DNA of 64,000 nt from Lineus longissimus (GCF_910592395.1 NC_088320.1:8558001-8622000); one strand, 5' to 3'; positions 46,936 to 57,952 are shown, counted from the stretch's first letter. Made by a program: numbers and translations. Notes: generated from the sequence alone by a model not told the origin.

Positions 46936-47371
46936 AGCCCGCAGCACACTAGCCGCAAACTTTGGCGACAAGAGGCGTTGACGCCTCTCGACGCCGAAGT
47001 TGGCGGCCAGTGGATCCCGGTCAGAGCACACCTGCCCAGAATCGGCGTCCAGTAGCGTCTTTTCCGCCACTTTAGGCTGCCGTTTTGAAATCATCTGACA
47101 TCAAGACGCATACTGATTGGTCATAGCCTCGCCGCCGACGCCAATTCAGGCGACAATCCGTAGCACACCTGGCTTCTTCTTGCGTTCAAACGCGGCGACA
47201 CCCGTCAAAAATCAAACATGTTAGATATTTGGCGTTTAGTTGCGGCAAGTGGTGGCAAGTTGCGTTCGCCGATGCCGTTCGCAGCAGACTAGGTATTTAT
47301 CAGGCGTCCAGGACTCTTGCGGCAAAAAACGCCAGTGAACGCCGAAGTTGGCGGCTAGTGTGCTGCGGGCT
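46936..47371. mobile_element. 436 bp GC-rich MITE
   Basis: The left tip AGCCCGCAGCACACTAGCCG continues with CAAACTTTGGCG. The right tip is its complement with two changes (CGCCGAAGTTGGCGGCTAGT...GGGCT). The interior repeats GGCG/CGCC words (GACGCCTCTCGACGCCGAAG, GCGTTTAGTTGCGGCAAGTG) and encodes nothing convincing. Flanks are TAT on the left and TTA on the right, so a TWA-type duplication is possible but not proven. It is nested in the spacer of the inverted duplication. Confidence 0.8.
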
Positions 47372-47654
47372 TTAGGGACAGTGCCTGTTTAAGTTTGTCG
47401 CACAGGTTTGAGAGCAGCCAAAATGTACCTGTATTTTAAAGGGATAAATCTATTGAACGAGGGACACACGTTTGTCATTATTGACAACAGTTCATTTTTG
47501 CACTCACAGAAAATGTATAATATAATTTGTGTAATATAGGGTCAATTAACTTAAACATATTGTATAAATTTGAGCACGGTGGCTTTTGTATGTTTTACAC
47601 GGCGATTAATCGTGTAATACGTCTCAAGAATTTCCGTATCTAACCAAAATTCAA

Positions 47655-47990
47655 GTGCCTTAGTGTTAACGACAATACATTATCAGCAATGGCAGGCCCA
47701 ACACTCTCTGATTAAGACAGAGGCAGTCACTCACCATCATACTTTCGAGATAGGATAGGTGTGTATCAAAGGACCATTGGTATTTTCAAGGGCAATATTA
47801 CCCAGCTGTCGGCTGCCCAGTCACCTCCTATTCTACATAAGTCGTTTCCATTAATAAATTACACAAAAAAGGATAAATTCTGAATTATCACGCTTTTCCG
47901 ATGTTGACTCCGATTTGACCCGAGTTAGCTCTCCATGCGTCGACCCTTTCCATATGGAACAATGCACTAGTATGGCGTTTCCTGGAGTTA
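47655..47990 (+). repeat. Direct duplication, copy 1
   Basis: CCTTAGTGTTAACGACAATA, CATTATCAGCAATGGCAG, CACTCTCTGATTAAGACAGA, GGCAGTCACTCACCATCATA and CGAGATAGGATAGGTGTGT match 51352-51680 in order and then run into a family L start in both. The shared unit is therefore larger than family L alone. Confidence 0.75.
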
Positions 47991-48262
47991 GGATCTTGGT
48001 GCTGATATCGATTTTTCCGACGTCACGCTGATAACGCTTGATTACCCCCCAACTGCGACGAAAAAAATGGAAATGACGTTGCGTCTGAATAGCGTGGTGC
48101 CAGATTTGCGCGTACTGAAAAAAAGAATAACGCCTTTTTCTACTATCTATATGAGAACTGAAACAAAATTGGAAAAGCATCGAACACGTTTCGAAAAATG
48201 GCTTGCTGATGAACCAGAGGAAGAACAAACATACTGCAATAAAAAAGCCTCCCATTCCTTCA
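47768..48262 (+). repeat. Family L repeat, full copy
   Basis: From AAAGGACCATTGGTATTTTC to CATTCCTTCAAC. Contains CAGCTGTCGGCTGCCCAGTC, CCGAGTTAGCTCTCCATGCG, CCGACGTCACGCTGATAACG and CTGAAACAAAATTGGAAAAG. The segment with the AGGTCTTTCGCGCC word is deleted. Its last ~180 bases form part of the inverted-duplication right arm. Confidence 0.8.
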
Positions 48263-48385
48263 ACTAAAATTTGATCACGAGCGGGCATGTAACAATACTA
48301 GGATGACCATACAGAGTTTACTTTTATTATCGCAATCATTAAAAAAAACCAACGTCGGTGACACATACTGGGTGTCTATGACCCG
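48079..48385. repeat. Right arm of a 2 kb inverted duplication
   Basis: Reverse complement of 46336-46644. Together with a 1434-base spacer it can fold into a stem of about 300 base pairs. Confidence 0.85.
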
Positions 48386-48689
48386 ACATTGTTGCTAACA
48401 TTTTACTGGTTGCCGCTCTAATGACATCACTATTCAGAGATATCCACAAATAGCGGTATTTGCAACTCAAAAATCGTTGAAGTCTATGCGAAAAAGATTT
48501 TTCGGAATTTATTGACATCGATCAAGGTTGTTTGATCTTTTACGTTTACATTTACCACGAATGAAATGACAAAAGAACATGTAGAAGCAGAAAAAAAATG
48601 CAATTTTCTACAGTATTTACGCATGGCGCATCTAAAACCTCTCAGCATGATACGGTGATGACCTCATATCAGTGGTAACAAACAATCTA

Positions 48690-49562
48690 TCTGTTTGCAC
48701 GGTGCCGAAATTTGGGCGGGGGGGGGGCGGAGAATATTTTCAAAAAGGCCAAGGATCTGTTCAGTGTTATTTGGTAATAGGTTTGAAGCGGAGCCTTCAG
48801 ATAGGACGGACTTGTCTTTCTGTATGTTTGTTTTGGGATCATTAAAGAAGACCTGTAACTTAGCTGTCAGGGGCGAATTGGGACTTTTTCCTCTGCTTAT
48901 TGATTCGATTGTCTCTGTATTTAGATATACATGGTACGTCTTGATAAATAATGTCCTGAGAAATCGCTATTACGTTGTGCTCTTCAAGAGTCTACTTTTC
49001 TTGACAAGGTTAATACATTTTCATGGTTTTCCTTCGTGAAAAGAGTTGGTGACGCATTGAAAATTAATCTGATTCTAAAGATGAACATGTAAGACTCATC
49101 AGGGAAAAGTTAAATGATGGTGTTATTGAACACTCGAATAGGAGAATGGAGTTGATTAATTATAAGGCACAAGATATTGGTAAACATTTAAGTTACAATT
49201 TAAAATCGAAGAATATCTTGATATTGTAAAACAGAGGTCTTCACTTACACGCATAAGGATAATTAATCATCCTCTCGAAATTGAGCGTGGTTGATATGAT
49301 AACCAATAGTTCCGAGGTCCGAACGCTTTTGTTCCTTTTATGATTTTTGCGCAGTTGAAGATGAAGAACATTTTATTCTTCACTGTCCACATTATGAGGA
49401 GTTTAGAGACTCTTTAAATCAAGTCTCTCTTCTCGCATTTCAAGTGTTAAAAAGGAAGAGCTACTCTTTTATGTAATGAATGCAGAAGGTGAAATCATTC
49501 AGTCTGTGAGTACTTTATGTGAAAAAGCTCTTGATCTCAAGATGAAGGCTTTACAAGATGAC
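48690..49562 (+). pseudogene. LINE (CR1/L2-like) C-terminal fragment
   Basis: Reads LHGAEIWAGG, then DLSFCMFVLGSLKKTCNLAV, RGELGLFPLLIDSI, a frame change, EYLDIVKQRSSLTRIRII, NHPLEIERG, then FCSFYDFCAVEDEEHFILHC and PHYEEFR, with ALDLKMKALQDD before the final stop at about 49565. This series (YGAEIW, CKF-LG, NLAV-GELG-PL, LTRIR, C-x2/3-C...EDE-HF-LHC-Y) is the conserved end of the reverse-transcriptase polyprotein of CR1/L2-type LINEs. It has at least three frame breaks plus stops at 49290-49310 and about 49474. A G-run at 48717-48730 interrupts the start. It ends about 30 bases before the family F element at 49597. Confidence 0.75.
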
Positions 49563-49596
49563 TGATTTCTCCTTCTTCATACCTTTTGTACATTTA

Positions 49597-50849
49597 TAAG
49601 CGCGCAGCAGAAAAGCCGAACTGCTGCGCGCTTATAAAAGAAAGGCTTTTCTGCGAAGCGCTACTATAGTTAACGTGTACACGTATCGAGTGTAAACAAT
49701 GTTTCTCATGTCCATGGATTCGGTTCAGATGGCTTAAAAGGTCACCGAAAGGTCACCCAAAAGAGATAAACGCACGAATGAAGCAACTCGACTATTCTGA
49801 GCTCCGAGAGAGAACCACGCGATTATTCTCACTGTTTTAATCAAACTTAAATTTATGGGGGGGTTCGAGGGGGTTCCCCCCGACATATGTGTTTTGATTA
49901 TTGAGACTTTAGTAATGATATCCAAAAGACGCTTAAAATGGATATATTCCCGAATAATCAAGCAAAAACCGGGCAGGCGTTTCGAGATTTTTTTGGAGAT
50001 TTCAATAAACCTTTTGAACGAATTCCACATGGGCCGCGGTGGGATCCGAATGCACATTATGGAGGAATGTATGTTTTTATGGGGTACCATTGGTTTTGCA
50101 GATCTTCTGGTTTTTTCCTAAAGAATAATCGATATTAGCTGGCAGGCCTTTTATGCTCTAAGATATGAAGAGGGTTCTATGTTCCTCAGGTTCTTTGGTC
50201 TGCAGTCTGGTGTTCCTCAAGAGTCAAGTGTCTTCCAGTCTCTTGCCTGCAAAAACGCTTTCCAACCAATTTTTTATGCATTTACCATTCGGCAACATGT
50301 TGGTGGGGAAAAACCTGACCCCAGACCTCTTGAGTTGGTTGCCCAGGTACAACAACATGCAATTGTCTCAAGGAAGCCACCAGTGTCTACCACGTCTTGG
50401 CAGTCTTGCCAATATCATGCCAGTGAAAAAGAAGGGTAATGATGGTTGAGGGTTGGGGTTACGGTACCATCAAAGGGGTACCCCTTCCTCGCCCTGGGTT
50501 AAACTCGTCACAGGACTGTACTATCGTGAAGGTTCGGGGATTCCACTCGAGCGCCCCCGGGTAAGCAGCTCGGGAGGACTTATTGAGAGGTCAATGGGGG
50601 GGGGGGGGGGGCGCAGTTGCGTGAGTTCACTAGAGCTTGCACTTTACATATGAATCTGCCAGAGTGTCAGACTACCAGGGGAGGGGGGGGGGGGGCATTT
50701 TCCATTTCTTTGCTGGCTATTGTGATGACAGTTGAGTTACTGCTAAAGAGATACACGGAGAAAACCGTCTATCAGAACAAAAAATTGGCGGAAGGAACTA
50801 TAGCAGGTTCCCCAAACCCCCTCCCCAACCTAAAGGCGCTGCGCGCTAA
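49597..50849 (+). mobile_element. Family F TIR element, copy 2
   Basis: Starts TAAGCGCGCAGCAG, which itself pairs with CTGCTGCGCGCTTA at 49622-49635 to make a terminal 17-base-arm hairpin. Ends GCGCTGCGCGCTA. It shares most of its length with 17872-19165: GAAGCAACTCGACTATTCTG, CATGGGCCGCGGTGGGATCC, GGTTCTTTGGTCTGCAGTCT, CTCAAGGAAGCCACCAG, AGAGATACACGGAGAAAAC, CAAAAAATTGGCGGAAGGAA. G-runs at 50597 and 50682 interrupt the ORF that is open in copy 1. Confidence 0.75.
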
Positions 50850-51110
50850 TACTAGGACACTGCACTGATAATATTAACTTAATGTTTGTTGTCATAATTG
50901 CATGCTTAGTTCATTACTGTTTATAACCGATAAATGTACAATTTCTAAGGTAGTAATAAACGTATTTGATTGTTTTTTGAATTTTTTTGGCATCTGATCA
51001 CATTGCCTGCAAAATCTGCTATTACCAAGGAAATGCATAGTCTATAGATGAGTTCTAGGGTATTAATATAAATCCATCGTGTTTGTGAATAACTGTAAAA
51101 TAATAATGAT

Positions 51111-51112
51111 GG

Positions 51113-51144
<32 letters not shown>

Positions 51145-51183
51145 GCTGCTGCTGCTGCTGCTGCTGTGGCTGTGGTTGTTGTT
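51111..51183 (+). repeat. (GTT)n(GCT)n trinucleotide repeat
   Basis: About eleven GTT units pass directly into seven GCT units, then GTGGCTGTG and (GTT)3. A compound microsatellite not in an ORF; likely length-polymorphic. Confidence 0.95.
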
Positions 51184-51351
51184 TAAATGTTGCTTCGCAT
51201 AAAGTTCGTTTTAATTAGTGGTATTCCTTTATAAGCTCATCTAATATAATCAAAATTAACGTTGTCCGGGATTCTTTAGGCGTAATTTTCAATTATGTTT
51301 AAAGAAAGCGTAGTTCTAAAATCTTAATTGGTCAAATCACCAACATATCTT

Positions 51352-51745
51352 AGGTACTTCAGTGTTAACGACAATACATTATCATTAATGGCAGACCCAG
51401 CACTCTCTGATTTATATAGAGGCAGTCACTAACCATCATACTTTCGAGAGAGGATAGGTGTGTTTCGAAGGACCATTGGTATTATTATGGGCAATATTAC
51501 TCAGCTGTCGGCTACCCATGCCAGTCACCTCCTATTCTACGTACGTAGTTTCCATCAGCAAATTGAAGAAAAAAGGAAAAATTCAAAATATGACTGAATA
51601 ATCACGCTTTTCCGATGTTGACTCCGATTTGACCCGTCTTAGCCCTCAATGTGTCGACCCTTTCAATGTTGACCGATTCACTAGAAAGGCGCTGCCTCGA
51701 GCAATGAATCTACACGGTGACGTCTTTGCTGTATATATATCGATT
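51352..51745 (+). repeat. Direct duplication copy 2 with partial family L repeat
   Basis: 51352-51468 repeats 47655-47767, and 51469-51745 is the 5' half of family L (AAGGACCATTGGTATTATTA, GCTGTCGGCTACCC, GTCACCTCCTATTCTACG). It is truncated near CGGTGACGTCTTTGCTG. Confidence 0.75.
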
Positions 51746-52119
51746 GTTTCATTGTTGCTTTATAGCGAATCGAGGAGAGCCTAAATCAACCTCGGTGGCG
51801 GATGACGTTGCTTGTTATTGTTTGAACACACCTGCGTACATATGTCATCTTTCCACAACTTGGCTTTGAACAATGAGTAAAGCTAGCAAATACCCATGCT
51901 CCGAATGGTGTTAATCGATGAGGCGAGCGGTCTGTTACGAATGTGGGTGTGACCATGTAGGGCATACGCTTACCAGTTGAAGAGGCATTGTCTGTGGAGG
52001 GTGTTGTTAAGTTGAAACCCGAGCAATAGCACAATATGTGGCGAACCAATGACCAAAGGGCCTAAACTAGTGGTGCCAAACATCCGCCTTGGGGCCAACC
52101 GTCACTTGTAGCAAAAAAA

Positions 52120-52875
52120 AACAGTCCATAAGTCCTGTGACACGTTTAACCCAGGGCGATGAAGGGAAACCTCTTTCATGGTACCCTACCCCAACCCTCA
52201 ACCATCATTACCCTTCCTTTTCATGATATTGGCAAGACTGCCAAGAGGTGGTAGGCACCAGTGGCTTTCTTGAGACAATAGCATGTGGTTATACCTGAGC
52301 TACCAATTCAAAAGGTCAGAGGTCAGGTTTTTTCCTCACCAACATGTTGCCGAATGGTAAATTCGTATAAAAATGGTAGGAAAGAGTTTTGCAGGCCAAA
52401 AGACTGGAAGACACTTGACTCTTGAGGAACACCAGACTGATGACAAGGGAACATGAGGAACATCGTACCCTCTTCATATCTGGGAGCATAAAAGGCCTGC
52501 TAGCGAATACTGATTCTTCTTTAGGAAAAATGGTACCCCATAAAACATATACTCCTCAATAATGTGTCTTCGGGTCCCACCACGGCCAATGAGGAACTCG
52601 TTCAAAAGGTTTATTGAAATCTCTAAAAAAAACCTAAAATTGAAGTTTGATTCAAAACAGTGAGCATATTCGTGCAGTTCTTCCTCGGAGCTCAGAATAG
52701 TCGAGTTGCTTCATTCGCGCGTTTATCTCTTCTAGGTGACCTTTGGTGACCTTTTAAGCCATCTGAATCGAATCCATGATCATGAGATACATTGTTTACA
52801 TTTTATACGTAGCCAATACACGTTAACTATAGTTGCGCTTCGCAGAAGCCTTCGGCTTTTCTGCTTCGCGCTTAT
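52120..52875 (-). mobile_element. Family F element, reverse truncated copy
   Basis: Read on the minus strand from 52875 (TAAGCGCGAAGCAGAAAAGC) it follows copies 1 and 2 through GAAGCAACTCGACTATTCTG, the ATTTCAATAAACCTTTTGAA region, CAGTCTGGTGTTCCTCAAGA, GGCAGTCTTGCC and CCTGGGTTAAACGTGTCAC. It then stops without the right TIR. Confidence 0.7.
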
Positions 52876-53345
52876 TATGCGTCATGGATCATGTTCTATT
52901 GTCGGACACTAAACAAAGGGAAACCACATGTGGTGAGTACAGTAGTCGGATGGCAGAAAACCTCGTTGAAGTGGCCTCAAGTCGTAGTGGCCTCCATCAG
53001 TAACGTCATGTACACATCGTAGATCACTGGATTGAACAATGTATTTCGATCTAGTGTGTCGAGGCATTAAATTATACCGAATTACCTTGTAAACTGTATG
53101 AAATTGTCATCAGAAATGCAGGGTAGATACATGTATTCATCCACGACCGGAACTATAGTACTCATTTAACCCAAGAAGAATTAACCTATTGAACTAAAAG
53201 GCCGCACATTCCTTTGATCTGTATATTATGTTTCAGGTATATTATGCGTAGCACGCGATAAGATTTAGGGTTTTAGACATTCATTCAGGCATAAATCAAT
53301 CAACCATAATTGCTGAACATTTCCTTTTTTGATTGTCACTAGGAA
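52876..53345. other. Gene-free stretch
   Basis: No ORF, repeat end or RNA that I can support. Confidence 0.5.
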
Positions 53346-53348
53346 GTA

Positions 53349-53421
53349 CTTCTGAGAAACGAACCCACGACCACCTGATTGCGAGGCCGATGCTCTAACC
53401 TCTATGCCACTAATCTCGCTT
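53349..53421 (-). repeat. tRNA-derived SINE head
   Basis: The minus strand has TAGTGGCATAGAGGTTAGAG (A box and D arm), CGGCCTCGCAATCAGG (anticodon arm) and GTGGGTTCGTTTC (B box with one change). This is the clearest tRNA-like series in the window, but the acceptor stem fails, so it is a SINE and not a gene. Confidence 0.65.
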
Positions 53422-53424
53422 ATA

Positions 53425-54890
53425 TCACATTCATTTTCTAATTATTTCAAGATGCAAATCCTGAATGTTGGCTCGATAATCGATATAGAGTTATCATAAC
53501 ATTAGGCAAGACATTCCCAACGCACAAAGTTAGCTCATTTGAGCAGGTTCTTTATGCGAAGAGTCTTTTCCCCTCTGCGGCTCGATTTAGTTTCCTAAAC
53601 AGTTTATAAAAGCCCCCCCCCCCAACTGCACTGTGCAAGTATCATCAGGGAATCCAACTGAGAATACATGTACATGTTCCAACATCCAGGCATAAAGTAC
53701 TGGTCTTCTACTGGTATTCTTTCAAATGGGGAATTTGTTAACGCCAGTATGGTGCATGGAAGACAGTATTTCGGCATCTTGCTTGCTTGACTGTTTCTTC
53801 TTGGCTTGACTAGTTTTGCTGGATCTTGAAGCTCGCTGAGATTTTCTCAGACGAAATGAATATGATTTGCAGCTTCCCATTCCGTACTTTATAATGCAGA
53901 CGTAAAGGACCAATCTTCTGAACACCCATTGGTTGAACAACTGGAACTGTGGTCGGCTGGTGGTTGTTCCATGCTCTTGTATATGAAGACTCATGTTATT
54001 CTTGATATTTCTAAACGGAGACTTATACATCGATGAAGGAAGATTGGGATGCAGACTGCTCTGATGTTTCATCGATCGAGAATCTTGTTTTTACTTCATT
54101 TGTGAAGATGCCCAACAACGTCTTCAAAGAACATATTATCCAAAGATACATGATAGGCCCGTGGGACGGAAGATACGCAATACATCCACAAGCGTGGTCG
54201 GCTAGACGTCTCAAGTAGCTTACAAGGACGCTTTGTATATGAAGCAACACTTCCAGCACAACACTTGGTCAACGAAACAAGTATTTTCAAGGTTGTGTTT
54301 GACTAAAGTCTACATCTACTGTGAGCGAGTTCAGTTATTTGCGGCTTGTAACAATGTATCCTGAAGGGGTCTAACAACGGTCCTTTTCAGGACCACACTT
54401 GGACATCTCGTAGGTCCTAAATATTTCAAAAGAGATCAATCTAGACCACAATAGTATGCTTGTAGTATTCAAACAGGACCAGCACAACACACAATTGAGT
54501 TAATGTCGTTCAATTAGCATGAAGAATGCACAACGGATTTGAGTACACAAAACTACTGTCTTGCATATCACACTTGGAGCTACAATTTAGTCCTGCAATT
54601 TCAGTTCTAATGCTTCGGTCTAACACTAATGAACACTACTAAACTAATTATTTCAAATATACTCATGCAGCATTTGCTGTTGCAAAAAGTTCATATCAAC
54701 CAATGGCACAAACAAACCGAATCGGCAATGTAGACTTGGCTGAATCTTTATATCATTCACGAGAGGTTTACTTCATTTTAAACAACACGACATCTATTGT
54801 ATCATCCACATGAAGGTCAAAGTGACCCGTATACATGAAAAAGAATATAACCTGAGGACCGCACGTAGTTGTTATTGCGGAACTCGCACA
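53425..54890. other. Gene-free stretch
   Basis: C-run at about 53612-53622. Overlapping ORFs on both strands at 53722-54290 (up to 116 codons) have no family match that I know and no consistent frame. Confidence 0.45.
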
Positions 54891-54894
54891 ACTG

Positions 54895-55232
54895 TTTGAC
54901 ATGGGGGAGCCCCTCCAACCCCCGTCCTTCTGACATGTTTTAGCCAGTGCATTGGGGGAGCCCCCCCCCCCCCCTGTTAAGCCAGTGCATTGGGGTAGTC
55001 CTTCCCCCAAAACCCACCATTGGACTCTCAATAAGTCCTTCTGAGACGATTTTCCCGAGCCGATGGAGTGGAACCCCCAAACCATCTCGAGTCCTTCTGA
55101 CACACTGGTGCGCTAACCTCAACCATCATTACCATTCCTATTCATGCTATTGCTAATCCCAACCATAACGCTTCCTTTTCATCATACTATTTATAACCTC
55201 AACCATGACACTTCCTTCTCATATATGTCATC
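54895..55232 (-). repeat. Family F fragment with short tandem
   Basis: Minus-strand words CCCCCAATGCACTGGCT, AAAACATGTCAGAAGGACGG and CGAGATGGTTTGGGGGTTCC match 18780-18920. The AGCCAGTGCATTGGGG unit is present twice around a C-run (54960-54974). On the plus strand, three ~33-base units of CAACCATNAC...CTTCCTTTTCAT follow at 55120-55230. Confidence 0.65.
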
Positions 55233-55234
55233 GA

Positions 55235-56870
55235 GCGAACAACTTATTAGTAAACATGCCGGCCAACGAGTTATTTTTTGTAGCACCCTCGAGACGCTCA
55301 CCCATCATGTCACTAGTTTCATAAACAGAAACAATGGAAGAAAGCCTCCTTTCTTGATGATTTCTTTCTGGTATTTAATGTCATCAGTTTCTATTGAACC
55401 ATACTTTAATCGAACATCAACAATAGGGAAGCCCTTTTTTCCAGGGGGGATATTTAGGACAACTGTTCCGGAATCATCATGCAGGATTGTTGGTCTCATG
55501 GCTATAAGGTCGAATTATGGGGCGCCAATCATGGGCCTCGAGTTTACAAAACCGTGTGGTGGACCTCATCAGGGCACCAACATGCTCGGCCTATGTTATT
55601 GCGGGGATATAAACGTTCATTACATGCACATGTATATCTTTAATTGGTCTGATATTAGGCGATGAGTCGTCGATATGCCAAATTGTACTTTAGACAGCAA
55701 TAGGCTCTAAATGCTGTACATTTTGTGTTAAGCTCTATTTTCAATGCATCAATAAGACTGCATTAAAATTTCAATGCAGTTCAATCTTTCTGCCCATGCA
55801 GTTCAAATCATAGCCTAACCAATTTCAACTTGCCCGCTTCCCGGGTAATTTGCTCGTAATAACAACGTCGTTAGTTGGATTCTGAAGAACAATTTTATAG
55901 CCGTTCTTCTTTTTTGGGCAACGTTTCCTAAAACAGGCAAGTTTGCGCGAAGTTTATTTGTTCCATTCTTTTTCTTGTCAAGGTTTCAAGGTACGACTTT
56001 TGCTTTAACTACTTGTTGGGATTTGGTTACAGAAACAGGTGGTAAATTTTTAGAAAAGGTCAGATATATGATCTTCGTGTCTTCGAACCTCAGCTCTGGC
56101 ATGGGCAATCGCAACTGCAGCTTTGTCTCTGGGCTGATGTTTCCCTGAAGGATACATCACTTATGTGTTTTTCGTCCTTGCCATGTTGACTGTAAATGAC
56201 AGAGTATGCGAGATTTCAGGCAAATATAAAGGGATGTGGTGCTTACCTATAAGTGCCCGTTTTTAAACCTAAGAAGCCTATGTGCAAATTATTTTTCATT
56301 CATATATCAACAGTTTTGACTCGCTGTACTAGTTATATCCACTGCTGCTTCTGAAGTCCTATTCCTTTTCGATTGTAGTAAATTGGTTAATGTCGATTAG
56401 CACTTCACAACTATACCAACTTACTATACCAACTCACATGTAAATGTATCAATTTGCAGTTGCTGTATAATTGAGAGTAAATTCAATAGGTGTGGCAGGT
56501 GCCTATTGCAAGTTATTCTCTCGACTGCTGTTGACCGAGAGAGCACATGTGTAATAATGCACCAAGCCGTATGCACCAACATCCAAAAAGTGAATCAGTA
56601 GTACACATAATGTACTAACGAGTCCACAGTCTATCCTCCTCTCCCTCTTGCCAAGTAGAAGTAGATCCTTTATTAACGACATCCTGACTTTTAGTGTTGG
56701 GTCAGAAGCTGGGTTTCAATTTTTATACTTTTCAGCGAAAAGTTTTGTCAAAATGTCGGATTTAGGGCGTTGCTTCCAAAGTGACTCAGGTTGAAGTGCT
56801 GTACTCGTTATACCAGCGAACATTTTTGGGACAAAATCGACCACCACCATTGCGGAGTGGGGCTCGAAGC
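55235..56870. other. Stretch without a supported gene
   Basis: The longest ORF of the window (173 codons, plus strand, ending 55665) covers its left part and starts inside the family F tandem. On the minus strand, 55499-55305 is open for 64 codons from an ATG with a Gly/Pro/Lys-rich peptide (IPPGKKGFPIVDVRLKYG). Neither matches a family I know. The rest (55,700-56,870) is AT-rich with no features. Confidence 0.4.
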
Positions 56871-56882
56871 TCGGGTTCAATG

Positions 56883-57450
56883 TTAATACCAGTTTGGATG
56901 AACAACTTGGTGTTGTTCAAGGATTTTTGTCTGGAGTCGCAAACACAGAGGTGTCATTCGGCGGAGATCAATCCGTATGTCCATAAGGTTCACTACTTGC
57001 GTCATGGAAACTTTCAATCATACCACTCAGGTTGTTTAGGATATATTTGATTCGCTTAATATTCACCTTGTTTGCAATCTCTTCGATTCTTAATCAACAC
57101 CATGTACTGACAATTTTAACTGATGGTGCGGTGATCTTTCTTTCCATGAAACAAATACTGAACAATATGAATAACACTCGTGTTTCTGTGATGACAATCA
57201 CGAGTAATTAGTTGACTGATTTGTTGATCTGTGTGATTCATAAGATCACCCAGAATAACTAACTGTGGTATGTTGAGACTTAGTTCTTCTGAATTTTTGG
57301 GACCATGTAGAAATCGTACTCCTTGTTGTTCAAGTGCATCTTAGGGGGTTGCCATTCGCTATAGTACCAACTGATGTCTTTGATTGGGGTGTGGAAGGTC
57401 TTCTAATATTTTACTCACGGTTTCATTGGCGGCATCTTAGACCATCTCAG
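56883..57450 (-). pseudogene. Broken packaging-ATPase-like gene (Maverick/Polinton type?)
   Basis: Minus-strand pieces in order are YSEWQP (57363-57346); a 62-codon open block (57304-57119) with a hydrophobic strand plus acid, LVILGDLM (Walker-B-like, first Asp replaced by Gly), then HHRNTSVIHIV and HRTIS; an in-frame stop (57116-57118) followed by further matching codons; then in other frames EPYG (about 56980) and PLCLRLQ (about 56940). Block order fits the A32/FtsK-HerA type genome-packaging ATPases of Maverick/Polinton elements and relatives. No intact P-loop is seen upstream. At least three frame breaks and one stop make it dead. Lineage within this group is my inference. Confidence 0.5.
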
Positions 57451-57627
57451 CTATGTACATCATGGGCAATATCCACTTCGGAATCTGCAACTTTGTACAC
57501 ATGGTCATGTACAAAATGAGTCCAACTAATGCGTCGGCGTCAACAGCATTAGTTGACTCTTATCTGCCATCAAGGTATCGACTTCTTGTTTCAGGAGGTA
57601 CGGAACCGTTACAAAAGCCTTCACACG

Positions 57628-57908
57628 GTCTACCATGGGACTCGTTCGACACATCGCCACAGCAGCGTGGTAGAGGCAACACCTTGTTTATCTGCCATCT
57701 TCTGTTCGAGACGTTGGGTGAATATCTCGACCGAAACATTGCCAATGGTTTCTTGTAGGTATTCGGCTTCGATGATCTCGGCTGTTGCTTCCACTGTACA
57801 TACATCATGATGTTTCTGACTTGGATGACTAACGTTGCAGCCAAAACATGTGGTCGTTCTCTTTCTACCAATCTCTTCAACCAAGTTGAGATACGATTTA
57901 ACACCTTA
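57628..57908 (-). pseudogene. Cys/His motif ORF beside the ATPase relic
   Basis: A minus-strand frame of about 90 codons has a basic stretch (GRKR), then CFGCNVSHPSQKHHDVC (57848-57798). The C-x2-C-x3-H-x4/5-H-x2/3-C spacing could bind zinc. An acidic helical tail (EATAEIIEAEYLQE...) ends at TAG 57630-57632. A stop about 40 codons before the Cys cluster and no good ATG suggest truncation. It lies ~180 bases upstream of the ATPase-like pieces on the same strand, so both may be neighbours from one element. I recall HPSQ-type Cys motifs from multicopy invertebrate ORFs but cannot name the family. Confidence 0.4.
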
Positions 57909-57952
57909 ATCATACAGACACTCTGACGAAATTGGCTTATTCTGGCTGGCAT

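Noticed and set aside
35543-53421. Working tRNA genes at the A/B-box loci
   Set aside because: None closes an acceptor stem or forms a full cloverleaf by eye; SINE heads explain them better.
55144-55665. 173-codon ORF, the longest in the window
   Set aside because: It begins inside a repeat-derived tandem, has no family resemblance that I know, and is crossed by an equally open minus frame; length alone is compatible with chance in 64 kb.
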